A DNA stretch of 64,000 bases from CAINVV01 sp964528535 (GTDB lineage Bacteria; Bacteroidota; Bacteroidia; Bacteroidales; Prolixibacteraceae): NCBI GenBank assembly GCA_964528535.1, contig CAZGSQ010000004.1:1-64000 (forward strand), in the 5' to 3' direction. Positions 47,000 through 55,147 of the stretch are shown here, piece by piece. Within the stretch, counting starts at the first letter, position 1. Each line of letters starts with the position of its first letter. The notes under the pieces are model-generated. The model searched no databases. It was not told the origin of the DNA and saw nothing but the letters and a program-made list of their open reading frames with translations. The translations under genes were made by a program, and so were the position numbers.

Positions 47000-47153
47000 A
47001 ACTGCCACCAAACATCAGCTACCGAAAGTTCGGCAACTGTGGTATTCGGTGTGTATCTTTCCGCTCGGGCTGCTTTTCGGCTTGACAGGAATCGAAGACC
47101 AGCGTTGGCTAAATCGCCAGCAGTCCGCCCCTGCATGTAGTTTCCTACATTAG
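47000..47153. other. G+C-rich structured intergenic segment of unknown nature
   Basis: Between two A+T-rich genes lies a 150-base block of clearly higher G+C. It contains small perfect hairpins: ccgaa/ttcgg (47022-47033) and atgtag/ctacat (47135-47150, four-base loop), plus imperfect matches around ttggct/cgccagc. A 60-codon minus-strand frame across it has no recognisable protein features. It may be a repeat unit, an attC-like recombination site or a gene remnant; I cannot decide from one copy. Confidence 0.45.
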
Positions 47154-47219
47154 TGATTATTGCGAAAACAACCTGCCTGAATAAGTTGAATCAAAATTGA
47201 TTATTTCTGAGAAAACAGT

Positions 47220-47414
47220 ATGATTAGGACAACCGCTGATTTGAAATATGAAATTTTGAAAGCAATCGAGGAAGTTCCAGAACCTGTCTTGGCCGATGTC
47301 TTGGAATACTTAAAGCAAGCCAAAGCTTGTCCAAATGATAAGATTGATTTATCGCGTCCTTTTGGTCTGATAATCAGGGAAGATAGAGAATTACTGAAGC
47401 GTCTGGCCTTATGA
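47220..47414 (+). CDS. Antitoxin of a Doc-type toxin-antitoxin pair (probable)
   Basis: A 64-residue protein, TADLKYEILKAIEEVPEPVL then VLEYLKQAK and SRPFGLIIREDRELLKRLAL, resembling DUF2281/VapB-type small antitoxins (helical N-terminus, disordered C-terminal toxin-neutralising tail). The stop codon overlaps the next ATG by four bases (ATGA), the usual coupling in toxin-antitoxin operons, and the downstream frame begins as a Doc toxin. With the toxin truncated, this gene is presumably an orphan. Confidence 0.65.
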   Translation: MIRTTADLKYEILKAIEEVPEPVLADVLEYLKQAKACPNDKIDLSRPFGLIIREDRELLKRLAL

Positions 47415-47482
47415 TTGACATACTAGATGTTATGCGAATTCATGAGATCCTAATTGACAAAATCGGCGACAACAAGCTCTAA
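47411..47482 (+). pseudogene. doc: Truncated Doc (Fic-fold) toxin remnant
   Basis: A 23-codon frame, MIDILDVMRIHEILIDK followed by IGDNKL and a stop. It matches the N-terminus of Doc toxins, which typically continue FGGSKGIRDxGLLESA and later carry the Fic motif HPFxDGNKRT. None of these follow in any frame here, so the gene was cut by a deletion or recombination at about 47468-47480. It overlaps the antitoxin stop (ATGA). Doc kinases inactivate EF-Tu; this copy cannot be active. Confidence 0.7.
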
Positions 47483-47729
47483 CAAACGACAAATGCCTTG
47501 CGGGGTCTATAGGTTGCCTAAATTTACCTTGCCAGTAACAAAAACCAAACAAAAACCAAAAATAATCATCAACCTGCACGGTACTTGGCGTCAGACCGTT
47601 AGGGTGCATCTTGAGAATCTTCCGTTCAGACTCAACTCGAGTATTTTGAATTTAAAAAATGTAAACATGATTGAATACAAAGAGCTAAAAACATTTGATG
47701 AACTCATTAAACCAAGTTGCACAATAAAA

Positions 47730-47760
47730 AAAACACCTACATATCCAAATGTAAGTGTTT
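47730..47760 (-). terminator. Terminator after tRNA-Lys
   Basis: On the minus strand, aaacacttacat pairs with atgtaggtgttt (one mismatch) around a six-base loop, and is followed by a run of T (the A tract at 47726-47733 on the plus strand). It lies 10 bases beyond the tRNA 3' end. Confidence 0.8.
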
Positions 47761-47770
47761 GATTACTAAG

Positions 47771-47843
47771 TGACCCCGGTGGGGCTCGAACCCACGGCCC
47801 GTTGATTAAGAGTCAACTGCTCTACCAGCTGAGCTACGGAGTC
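47771..47843 (-). tRNA. tRNA-Lys (CTT)
   Basis: A 73-base cloverleaf on the minus strand: acceptor gactccg pairs with cggggtc (one T-G pair), D arm gctcagctggtagagc, anticodon loop ctcttaa giving CTT, T arm with gttcgagcc, discriminator A. CCA is not encoded. The accessory patch with the toxin-antitoxin remnant lies directly beyond its 3' end, the usual side for island integration. Confidence 0.97.
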
Positions 47844-47860
47844 ATTTTTTTACCGAGGTG

Positions 47861-47891
47861 CAAACATACGTTAATAATGTCATTTTCCAAA
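47861..47891 (-). promoter_or_regulatory. Promoter of tRNA-Lys
   Basis: On the minus strand TTTG (complement of 47888-47891), a 19-base spacer and TATGTTTG (complement of 47861-47868): both boxes match the Bacteroidota consensus exactly at the ideal spacing. Transcription should start near 47855, about 12 bases before the tRNA. Confidence 0.9.
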
Positions 47892-47991
47892 GTTACTGGG
47901 GGAAAAATGAAAAATGAAAAACGCTCTAATCAAGATTGTAGTGTCCAAACCCCAAACTCCTACCTCGGCATCCACCGTCCCACCTTACTTT

Positions 47992-48288
47992 TTATGCGCC
48001 AAGAATCATTGGATTTCTCACAGGTGCGTACAAACCTGTCAGCACCAGCTTCCCGTTAGGAAACCAGGGTGCCAGGGTGCCTTTGCCAAGGGTCATGAAG
48101 CTGTAGACGGTCAGACAAATGATACATAGTCCGGTCGCCGTTAGGAGCAAACCTGTAACCATTGCCGGTAAAAATTGAATGGAGAGATTCTTTTCAATGC
48201 AACAGGGCACAACGACCAGCACTGAAAAGGGGAGAAACAGCGAGATCCGCACTTTAACTGGGAATAGCTTATTCGATGATTGTGACAT
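47992..48288 (-). pseudogene. Truncated isoprenylcysteine methyltransferase-like membrane protein
   Basis: A 98-residue frame with two hydrophobic segments (LFLPFSVLVVVPCCI; MVTGLLLTATGLCIICLTVYSFM) and then GKGTLAPWFPNGKLVLTGLYAPVRNPMILGA, the hallmark of the ICMT/PEMT methyltransferase family. In the family this motif is followed by about 60-80 more residues with further helices and the SAM-binding His/Glu motif; here a stop follows immediately. No continuation is apparent in the 148 bases before tRNA-Lys. I read it as a C-terminally deleted gene. Confidence 0.7.
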
Positions 48289-48372
48289 GCTGCGTAGCGT
48301 TTTCTTCTTTTATTTTAAAGGATTCCTGGAAGGAGGCAAAGAGCCCTTTCACCCTTGTCAGATCCTTGTAAA

Positions 48373-48459
48373 TCATTCTTTGAAGGCTTTGCGCATATCT
48401 ACCTGACAGGCAGCTCCAGATGAAACCATGAAAAAGAACAGCAATGCAGGCAACCTCAT
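48373..48459 (-). pseudogene. Short secreted-peptide frame, probably a broken lipoprotein gene
   Basis: A 28-residue frame beginning with a signal peptide and lipobox (RLPALLFFFMVSSGAAC, Cys18), then QVDMRKAFKE and stop. Just beyond, in another frame, YKDLTRVKGLFASFQESF continues as plausible coding sequence, which suggests a frameshifted lipoprotein gene. It lies between the amidase and ICMT-like frames on the same strand. I do not recognise the family. Confidence 0.4.
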
Positions 48460-48465
48460 GATATT

Positions 48466-50073
48466 TTAAACTTTCAGGGTACTTAAGAACGTTGGAATTT
48501 TTCTACTTCCGGAGCGCTGTTCAAAGGCATAGCCAATCGAAACCAGGGTTGATTCAGTGAATGCCTGACCAAAGAAAGAGAGTCCCAAAGGCAGATCGTT
48601 CAGTGCGCCCATCGGAACTGTGATGCAGGGATAGCCGGTAATGGCGGCAGGGGTATAGGCTCCGTAGCCCGTCCAGAAATCGCCGTTGATGGCGTCGTTG
48701 CACCAGGAGGTTCCGGTGGCCGGTCCGCACATGGCATCCAATTCTTTGGAGGCAAATAGCTGGTCAATGTAAACCTTGAGATTTTTCAAATGCGCTACGG
48801 CTGCCAGATATTCTTTGCTTTCCAGATTTCCTTTCATTTCGGAACGCTCCATGATCTCCTGTTTGAAAAAGGGCATCACAGTCGCCTCGTTTTGGTTGTT
48901 GAAGGCGATGATCTCCTTCATCGTTTTCAACCTGCTGTTGGAGTTGGCAAGGTATTGGTTGAGTCCGTCCTTGAATTCAAACTCCATCATATCCAGCTCA
49001 GCCTTGCCGAATTCGGAAGTTTTTGTCATGAAATCAACCTCCACCAGGGTCGCTCCGGCTTGTTCCATAACGGCAAGGGCTTGTTTGAGTATTTTGTCGA
49101 TCCCCTCGTGGTGCTTGAGAAAACTCTTTTCGATGCCAATTCGCTTTCCTTTCAATCCATTTGGGTCTAGAAACTTTGTATAATCCTGTTTCGGATTTTT
49201 GTTCATTACCGTGGAAGCATCTGCCGGATCAGCACCTCCGGCCATGGCATTCAGCAAGATAGCCGCGTCAGCAACGGATCGTGCCAAAGGGCCCGCCGTA
49301 TCCTGAGATATGGAGATGGGGATGATGCCTGTTCTGCTTACCAGGCCGATGGTTGGCTTGATGCCTACGATGCCATTCATCGATGCCGGACAGGCAATAG
49401 AGCCGTCCGTTTCGGTGCCGACCGCAATGGCGCATAGATTGGCCGAGACAGCTACCGCCGAACCCGAGCTGGAGCCGCAGGGAGACCTGTCGAGGATGTA
49501 GGGATTTCTGGTCTGGCCTCCGCGGCTGCTCCAGCCACTGGCCGAACGGGTCGATCTGAAATTGGCCCACTCACTGAGGTTGGTCTTCCCCAAAAGTACT
49601 ACGCCGGTTTCCCTCAGGCGCTTCAATACGAAAGCATCCTCTTTCGCTACGTTGCCAGAAAGGGCCAGCGAACCTGCCGTGGTTTGCATCTTGTCGCCAC
49701 TGTTGATGTTGTCTTTGATCAATATGGGAATGCCATGCAAGGGACCTCTCAATTTACCCTCCATTCGTTCGCGGTCCATTGCTTCGGCCATAAGCAGCGC
49801 ATCGGGATTTAGCTCTATCACAGCATTCAGGAGTGGTCCGGATCTGTCAAGTTCCTGAATTCGTTTCAAATAAATATTTGTCATCGCAACGTAGGTGAGG
49901 GATCCGTTTTTTACCAGTTCCTGAAGCTCGGGGATGGATAATTCATCGAGGTTGGCCCTCGTTTGCTTTTCATTCCTGACTGGTTTTTGTGTAGGTTGAC
50001 AGGAGGTCAAAGGCCAGGTGGACAATGAAATTCCGGCCAATACGCCATTGGCTAAAAAGTGTCTTCTTCTCAT
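48466..50073 (-). CDS. Tat-exported amidase (amidase signature family)
   Basis: A 535-residue amidase; the family hydrolyses amide bonds with a Ser-cisSer-Lys triad. Catalytic Lys120 (ILIKDNI), Ser cluster 201-203 (CGSSSGSA) and nucleophile Ser225 (TETDGSIACPA) are all present. The N-terminus RRRHFLANGVLAGISL resembles a twin-arginine signal and is followed by TSC, a possible lipobox (Cys25), so it is probably exported folded and lipid-anchored. The substrate is unknown. It follows the enolase-superfamily gene by 47 bases on the same strand. Confidence 0.92.
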   Translation of the reverse strand: MRRRHFLANGVLAGISLSTWPLTSCQPTQKPVRNEKQTRANLDELSIPELQELVKNGSLTYVAMTNIYLKRIQELDRSGPLLNAVIELNPDALLMAEAMDRERMEGKLRGPLHGIPILIKDNINSGDKMQTTAGSLALSGNVAKEDAFVLKRLRETGVVLLGKTNLSEWANFRSTRSASGWSSRGGQTRNPYILDRSPCGSSSGSAVAVSANLCAIAVGTETDGSIACPASMNGIVGIKPTIGLVSRTGIIPISISQDTAGPLARSVADAAILLNAMAGGADPADASTVMNKNPKQDYTKFLDPNGLKGKRIGIEKSFLKHHEGIDKILKQALAVMEQAGATLVEVDFMTKTSEFGKAELDMMEFEFKDGLNQYLANSNSRLKTMKEIIAFNNQNEATVMPFFKQEIMERSEMKGNLESKEYLAAVAHLKNLKVYIDQLFASKELDAMCGPATGTSWCNDAINGDFWTGYGAYTPAAITGYPCITVPMGALNDLPLGLSFFGQAFTESTLVSIGYAFEQRSGSRKIPTFLSTLKV

Positions 50074-50120
50074 TTGGTTCTCATTTTGTTTTTGAATTCA
50101 CAAACTATTTTGATTCCACT

Positions 50121-51401
50121 TCAATTTACAATTGGTATGTATTTTTTGAGGTAACCCGGATCAACTTCGACTCCCGAGCCGGGTCCGGTAGGTACCTTGA
50201 TCACCCCATCACCGATCAGGAGCGAGGCAGTCTTGCACTCCAGTGGCAGCTCCTTGCTGTTCCCTTTGAACTCATGAAAGGGCCCTGCGTTGGGCAGTGT
50301 AGAGACAAAATGCATCATGTAGAGATAACCAAGTCCTCCGGAGATGTGCGGTGTACACACTTTACCCATGGCCTCAGCCATCCTTGCCACCCGGGTGGAA
50401 CGGATCATTCCACCGAAATAGTAAACATCCGGCTGGATGATCTGCAAGGCATCGTGTGCGATCAGCCACCTGAAATTGTGCATGCTGGATTCCTGCTCGC
50501 CTCCTGCGATAGGGATGGTGAGCGCATCGGCTACCTGTTTGGTCTCCTCGTACCAGTCGAAGGGTACGGGTTCCTCGTAGTGCTCGTATTTGTATTCCTG
50601 CAACAGTTTTCCGATGCGGATGGCCTCTTTGGCATCGTAGGAGCCATTCGAATCGGCGAAAAGGTGCATCTCGTCTCCGAATATCTTGCGAATCATCGGA
50701 ATAAGTTTGTCGGACCGGCCTGCCGGAAATTCGGGATGGCTCATCCTACCTCCCACTTTGAATTTAAGGGCTTTCGTTTTGGAGGAGGCGATCTCCTGTT
50801 GAAGATGTCTGAGCACCTCTTCACCGGTGATGTCCCTTTCGCTGTTGGCCTGGTAGAAGGAGACTTCCGGATGGTGAATCTCTCCGATCAGCTGCCCCAG
50901 TGATTTACCAGCCATCCGTCCGAGCATATCCAATATGGCAAATTCAATGGTCGCCATGGGTACCCAAAGAGCCAGACTCTGAAATTTGTAGTTGCTCTGG
51001 TAAACATAAGCCTCTTCGAGCAGCGCCTCCAGATCGCGTGCATCTTTTCCTATGAAAAAGGGTTGAAGCCTGTTGACAAAGACCGGATAGAAGGATTTCA
51101 TGGGACCATCGTTCGAGAACGACCACCCCTCGGCGCCATCCTTTGAACGAACGCGGCACAGGAAGCTATCTTTGAAACGCAGTAATTCGAGCGTTTCGAT
51201 GATCACAGGCGTCGCAAATAACTCCTTTTTCAGTACAGGTTTTTGCAGGATCTCATCGAGTTTGGTATAGGTCGATTCCATATCTGCTTTTGAATCCGAT
51301 CCAAAAGCAGGAGCTGTTCCAAATGTCGAACCAGGCAGTGCTGACGCCAGTCCGCCAGTTAAAGAGGCCGTGATAAATTTTCGTCGTGAGGTATGCATCA
51401 T
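50121..51401 (-). CDS. Tat-exported enolase-superfamily enzyme (mandelate racemase/muconate lactonizing type)
   Basis: A 426-residue member of the MR/MLE superfamily. A Tat signal is clear (SRRKFITASLTGG, residues 5-17). Active-site residues are recognisable: general base Lys213/Lys215 (KFK), metal ligands Asp250 (FADSNGSY), Glu276 (YEEPVP) and Glu302 (AGGEQES), and His352 (TPHISGG). A sugar-acid dehydratase or racemase is plausible; the actual reaction is unknown. Export of an MR/MLE enzyme is uncommon. Paired with the amidase downstream. Confidence 0.9.
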   Translation of the reverse strand: MMHTSRRKFITASLTGGLASALPGSTFGTAPAFGSDSKADMESTYTKLDEILQKPVLKKELFATPVIIETLELLRFKDSFLCRVRSKDGAEGWSFSNDGPMKSFYPVFVNRLQPFFIGKDARDLEALLEEAYVYQSNYKFQSLALWVPMATIEFAILDMLGRMAGKSLGQLIGEIHHPEVSFYQANSERDITGEEVLRHLQQEIASSKTKALKFKVGGRMSHPEFPAGRSDKLIPMIRKIFGDEMHLFADSNGSYDAKEAIRIGKLLQEYKYEHYEEPVPFDWYEETKQVADALTIPIAGGEQESSMHNFRWLIAHDALQIIQPDVYYFGGMIRSTRVARMAEAMGKVCTPHISGGLGYLYMMHFVSTLPNAGPFHEFKGNSKELPLECKTASLLIGDGVIKVPTGPGSGVEVDPGYLKKYIPIVN

Positions 51402-51640
51402 TTTGTTTCTAATGTTAGTTTGTGCCAGGTCAATTCCTTGCGTATTTCAATGCTTTTCAGCCGTTGGTTTGTCCATTCTTTTGAGTAGCCTTTGCCCAAG
51501 TAAGTTCCCGTTAAACGGTCCGTACCAGTTAGCGCCTCAATAGCACCAATGATCGAAAAATGCCATTTCTCTTGTTCTTCGTCCCAAGTGGAGCGGATTT
51601 GTTTTTGGTCAAATAACTTGATGGTGGTTTCCTTATTCAT
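51398..51640 (-). pseudogene. BRO-N antirepressor relic with internal deletion
   Basis: An 80-residue frame. The N-terminus (IKLFDQKQIRSTWDEEQEKW then FSIIGAIEALTGTD) matches Bro-N domain proteins common in Bacteroidota. It then jumps directly to KGYSKEWTNQRLKSIEIRK, which normally lies about 100 residues further on, and ends after ELT in unrelated residues. So the middle (the rest of the Bro-N domain and the DVADTEQLFRLIQSIPSPKAEP-type region) and the extreme C-terminus are gone while the frame survives. Its stop overlaps the start of the MR/MLE gene. Confidence 0.75.
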
Positions 51641-51971
51641 TCGGTTACGCAATGACACAATGATTTTAGGTTCTAAACCCATCGAATTAGAGGGGTTTAA
51701 AATGTAGTTCAAGAGTCGTTGAATTTGCCTGTTGCCTTATGTTACCTGCTTTTTCCCTTTTTCTATACTCTTGTAAATTTATCTGTTTTTGGCTTAAAAA
51801 AGCATATAGTTTGAAAGGTTTTTGAGTACCTGCGCCACATTTTGACCTAACTCCAGAATGCCATTGGTTAAAAAATAGAAAAGAGATGAAAAAAGCAGAA
51901 GACAAAGAACAGTTCTTTTTACCATACAAGGTACTGCAGCAAAGGGGATAGAACTCAAATTCTGCCTCTCC
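51641..51971 (-). other. Gap of 331 bases with one doubtful small ORF
   Basis: Between the BRO relic and ccoI there is no recognised gene. The only candidate is a 43-codon minus-strand frame at 51794-51925 (starting MVKRTVLCLLLFSSLFYFL) with one hydrophobic helix; it follows ccoI by 46 bases and could be a small membrane peptide or chance. No clear terminator for the cbb3 operon is visible. Confidence 0.35.
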
Positions 51972-54356
51972 TTACAACGCCTTTTTCGCCTTCCAAGTAG
52001 TGGCAAAAGTGGCGAAAGCGACTACCGACACCGAGCTGACAGGCATCAGGATGGCTGCAACTACCGGGGATAGATGTCCTGACAAGGCATAGGACAAACC
52101 GACGACATTGTACAAAAGGGAGATCGCGAAACTGATTCTGACGATAGACATAGCGCGGTGTGCGAAGCGGATGAAGCGGTAGAGCTGGCCTATCTTGGAA
52201 GCTTCCACGATGGCGTCGCCGGCCGGGGAGAAGTGGTAGATGTCGTCTGCTATGGAGAGTGCCACTTCGCTTTGCAGGAAGGCTCCAGCATCGTTGAGAC
52301 CATCGCCGGTCATCAATACTTTTTTCCCTTGCAGCTGCAGTGTCTTGATGAATTCCATCTTCTCCTGGGCTTGCTGGTTGAAGAACATTTTTTCAGGCAT
52401 GAAGTAGCGCTTCAGCTTCTCCCTTTCGGCATCGTTATCGCCCGAAAGAAGGTAGATGTCAAAGTGCCCCTTCAGTTCGTCCATCAGGCTGTCAAATCCT
52501 TCGCGGTATTGGTTTTCGATGGTGAAATAGCCTTTAACCTCCCCATCCATGGAGAGGTAAACCTGGGAAGTACGTTCAGAAAGGGCCGGTGATGAACCTG
52601 TTACATACTCGCCCGATCCCATCTTACAGAGCACTTTGTTGACGCTGCCAAAGATGCCTCTTCCAGCAACTTCGACGAATCCCTCAATGGCAATTGGCTC
52701 ATAGTCCTGGTAGTATCTGGCAATGGCATTGCTCAAGGGATGGGTAGATTGCCGTGTGAGGGAGTAGACAACCTGAATTTCTTCCACGGTCAATTTTTCT
52801 CCTACGAACTCAATCTTGCTTGCATCCGGTTTGGTAATGGTTCCTGTTTTGTCAAAGACGATGGTGTCGATTTGAACCAGCTTCTCAATAACCGTCGTAT
52901 TCTTGATGTAGATACCCTTTTTGCCGAAGATGCGCATGGTACTGCCCAGGGTAAATGGAAGTGACATCGAGATGGCACAGGGACATGCCACGATGAGTAC
53001 CGAAGTAAAAACCCGGATGGCACTCTGGAAATTACCATGCCAGCACCACCCTGCGAAACCAACTACCGCGATCACCAGGATGGCCACGGTGAAGGGTACA
53101 CTCAATCGGTCGGTCAGGTTGACAATCGATTTGGAGGCATGGGTCTTTTCCTCTTCCTGGTTCCAGAGCTGGGTGAGGTGGCTCTGTTTGACAGTCTTTT
53201 CAACCTTGACAGTGATGACACCACCGGTCTGTCGTCCGCCTGCGTAGATGAATTCACCCGTGTTCTTGCGGATGGTGGTGGATTCTCCCGTAACGAAACT
53301 GTAATCCACCAGGGCCGTCCCACTTACCAGGATGGAATCGGCGGGGATAAGCTCCTTGTTGCGGATCATCAGCTCATCTCCGATGGCGATCTCCCCCAAA
53401 AGGGTGCTAATTTCAATGTTATCTACCAATTTGCTGACAGCTACAGGAAAATAGGATTTGTAATCCCTGTCGAAAGTAAGGGCCTGGTAACTCTTGCTTT
53501 GGTACCAACGGCCCAGCAGCAGGAAGAAAAGAAACCCAGCCAGTGAATCCGAATAGCCGGGTCCTGCAAAGGTGAAGACGTCGTAGGTTGTCACCGAAAA
53601 GAGCGCAACTATCCCAATGGCAATCGGCAAGTTGATGTTGATGTTTCCCCGTTTCAGGCTCTGCCACGCCGAGATAAGGTAGTCGCTTCCGCTGTAAAAT
53701 ACCAGTGGGATGAGCAAAATGTAGCTCATGAAATAGAGAAATGTTCCCAGTGATTCACCCAAGGGTTTGTGGTTCAGGTACTCCGGCAAACTGTACAACA
53801 TCACATTTCCAAAAACGAATCCGGCGACTCCAATTTTATACAAAAGTGATTTGTTTTCAGGCGTTTTTTCGGATTTCTCCAATGTTTGCTGCGAAATATC
53901 CGGGATGTAATGGATGGATACCAGCAACTCTACAAGTTGACGAAGTGTGATCTCGGCAATATTGAAGGTGATGGTGACTTTCCTGGTGATAAAATTGACT
54001 GTTGAATTGAGGATTCCCGGATTGATTTTGTTGAGGTGTTCGAGCAACCAGATGCATGAAATACAGTGGATGACCGGAACATACAAGGTCACCTTGACAA
54101 TGTCACCTTCCTGAAATTCGAACAGTTTGGACTGTACCTCCTCCTTTTCCAGGAAGGCATACTTGCTGCTGTAGGTCAGATCTTCCAACTTGATGCCAGG
54201 CGTCTTTTCGAACGAATAGTAATGCGTCAACTTGTTTTCGTTCAGAATCTCGAAAACAAGGCCGCATCCTTCGCAACAAAAGCGCAGGTTCTCTTTCCAT
54301 ACCGGTGTTTTGCCACAATCGGATCCACAGTGAATGCAATGGTTATCGGAAGACAT
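51972..54356 (-). CDS. ccoI: Copper-translocating P-type ATPase for cbb3 oxidase assembly
   Basis: CcoI/FixI-type P1B ATPase that moves copper needed for the CuB site of cbb3 oxidase. From ATG 54356 it has 794 residues: N-terminal Cys-rich metal-binding region (CIHCGSDCGK, then FCCEGCG), an HMA-like domain with HCISCIW, eight transmembrane helices with the CPC motif (VACPCAISMS), phosphorylation site DKTGT (FDKTGTITK) and hinge GDGLNDAG. The TTG-led frame from 54413 would overlap safE and is rejected. It lies 26 bases downstream of safE, at the end of the operon. Confidence 0.94.
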   Translation of the reverse strand: MSSDNHCIHCGSDCGKTPVWKENLRFCCEGCGLVFEILNENKLTHYYSFEKTPGIKLEDLTYSSKYAFLEKEEVQSKLFEFQEGDIVKVTLYVPVIHCISCIWLLEHLNKINPGILNSTVNFITRKVTITFNIAEITLRQLVELLVSIHYIPDISQQTLEKSEKTPENKSLLYKIGVAGFVFGNVMLYSLPEYLNHKPLGESLGTFLYFMSYILLIPLVFYSGSDYLISAWQSLKRGNININLPIAIGIVALFSVTTYDVFTFAGPGYSDSLAGFLFFLLLGRWYQSKSYQALTFDRDYKSYFPVAVSKLVDNIEISTLLGEIAIGDELMIRNKELIPADSILVSGTALVDYSFVTGESTTIRKNTGEFIYAGGRQTGGVITVKVEKTVKQSHLTQLWNQEEEKTHASKSIVNLTDRLSVPFTVAILVIAVVGFAGWCWHGNFQSAIRVFTSVLIVACPCAISMSLPFTLGSTMRIFGKKGIYIKNTTVIEKLVQIDTIVFDKTGTITKPDASKIEFVGEKLTVEEIQVVYSLTRQSTHPLSNAIARYYQDYEPIAIEGFVEVAGRGIFGSVNKVLCKMGSGEYVTGSSPALSERTSQVYLSMDGEVKGYFTIENQYREGFDSLMDELKGHFDIYLLSGDNDAEREKLKRYFMPEKMFFNQQAQEKMEFIKTLQLQGKKVLMTGDGLNDAGAFLQSEVALSIADDIYHFSPAGDAIVEASKIGQLYRFIRFAHRAMSIVRISFAISLLYNVVGLSYALSGHLSPVVAAILMPVSSVSVVAFATFATTWKAKKAL

Positions 54357-54382
54357 TGGAAGTGTTACGGATGGATTGCTGG

Positions 54383-55147
54383 TTATTTGGCTTTTGATGA
54401 ATCGGGTTGACAACAGGAGTGTTGAACGGCATTTGTGACGCTTGAACTGTCTATCTTCATTTGCATTGCCGGGGAGAGCTTTTCCTTTGGTGGACTCAGG
54501 AATGGAATGCCGAGACTTAGTCCCCTTAAAATGAACAGTATGCCAATGAGGATTACTATTAGGGGAATGATTTTATTGATCTGATTGCGGATAGATTGAC
54601 TCGCCAAATTTCCAAGAATGGAAACGGCGAGCAGCAATGGCAGCGTACCGAGTCCAAAGAGCACCATGTAAAGGATTGCCAACTTCAAATCAGCTGTTCC
54701 AATGGCTCCGGCCACTGCAAGGTAGACCAATCCGCAGGGGAGGAGTCCGTTGAAGATTCCGATCAGAAACAAGGCCCTCTTGTTCTTCTCCCTGAAAAGA
54801 TGCTGCATGCCTCTGCGAACAGGGTTGAAGATGTTGGTCCATCCACGGAAAGTAAATTTCTTAAACAGGAGCGGCAGCAGAACTGACAAGATCATCAGTG
54901 TGCCAACAGTCATGGAGATCATCTGCTGGTAACCCAGAAACTTGAACCCCGCACCTATGAGTCCGAAAAGGGCTCCCATGGTACTGTAAGTGACGATTCG
55001 TCCAAGACTCCAAAGCAGACTCCCATGGATCTTCTCAAGCAGGTTCGTGCCTCGTAGCGGCAATGAAAGCGCCAACGGGCCACACATTCCAACACAGTGC
55101 AGGCTACCCATCAGGCCGAGGAGGAAAGCAGTGAGGAGAATGGTCAT
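54383..55147 (-). CDS. SafE/TauE-type membrane protein of the cbb3 locus
   Basis: A 254-residue membrane protein with about six to seven helices. The N-terminus has LHCVGMCGPLALSL, the HCxGMCG motif of the cytochrome-biogenesis/copper-linked SafE subfamily (related to the DsbD/CcdA fold). It is commonly found with fixGHIS-type genes and thought to act in copper handling or cbb3 assembly. The C-terminus has a Cys-pair HSCCQ, a possible metal site. Its ATG overlaps the fixH stop (ATGA). Confidence 0.88.
   Translation of the reverse strand: MTILLTAFLLGLMGSLHCVGMCGPLALSLPLRGTNLLEKIHGSLLWSLGRIVTYSTMGALFGLIGAGFKFLGYQQMISMTVGTLMILSVLLPLLFKKFTFRGWTNIFNPVRRGMQHLFREKNKRALFLIGIFNGLLPCGLVYLAVAGAIGTADLKLAILYMVLFGLGTLPLLLAVSILGNLASQSIRNQINKIIPLIVILIGILFILRGLSLGIPFLSPPKEKLSPAMQMKIDSSSVTNAVQHSCCQPDSSKAK

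Noticed and set aside
46954..47136. 60-codon minus-strand frame across the G+C-rich segment
   Set aside because: No signal, domain or plausible start context; the block looks like structured non-coding DNA.
47454..47762. 102-codon frame after the Doc remnant
   Set aside because: TTG start, odd composition and runs through the tRNA-Lys terminator hairpin; no family resemblance.
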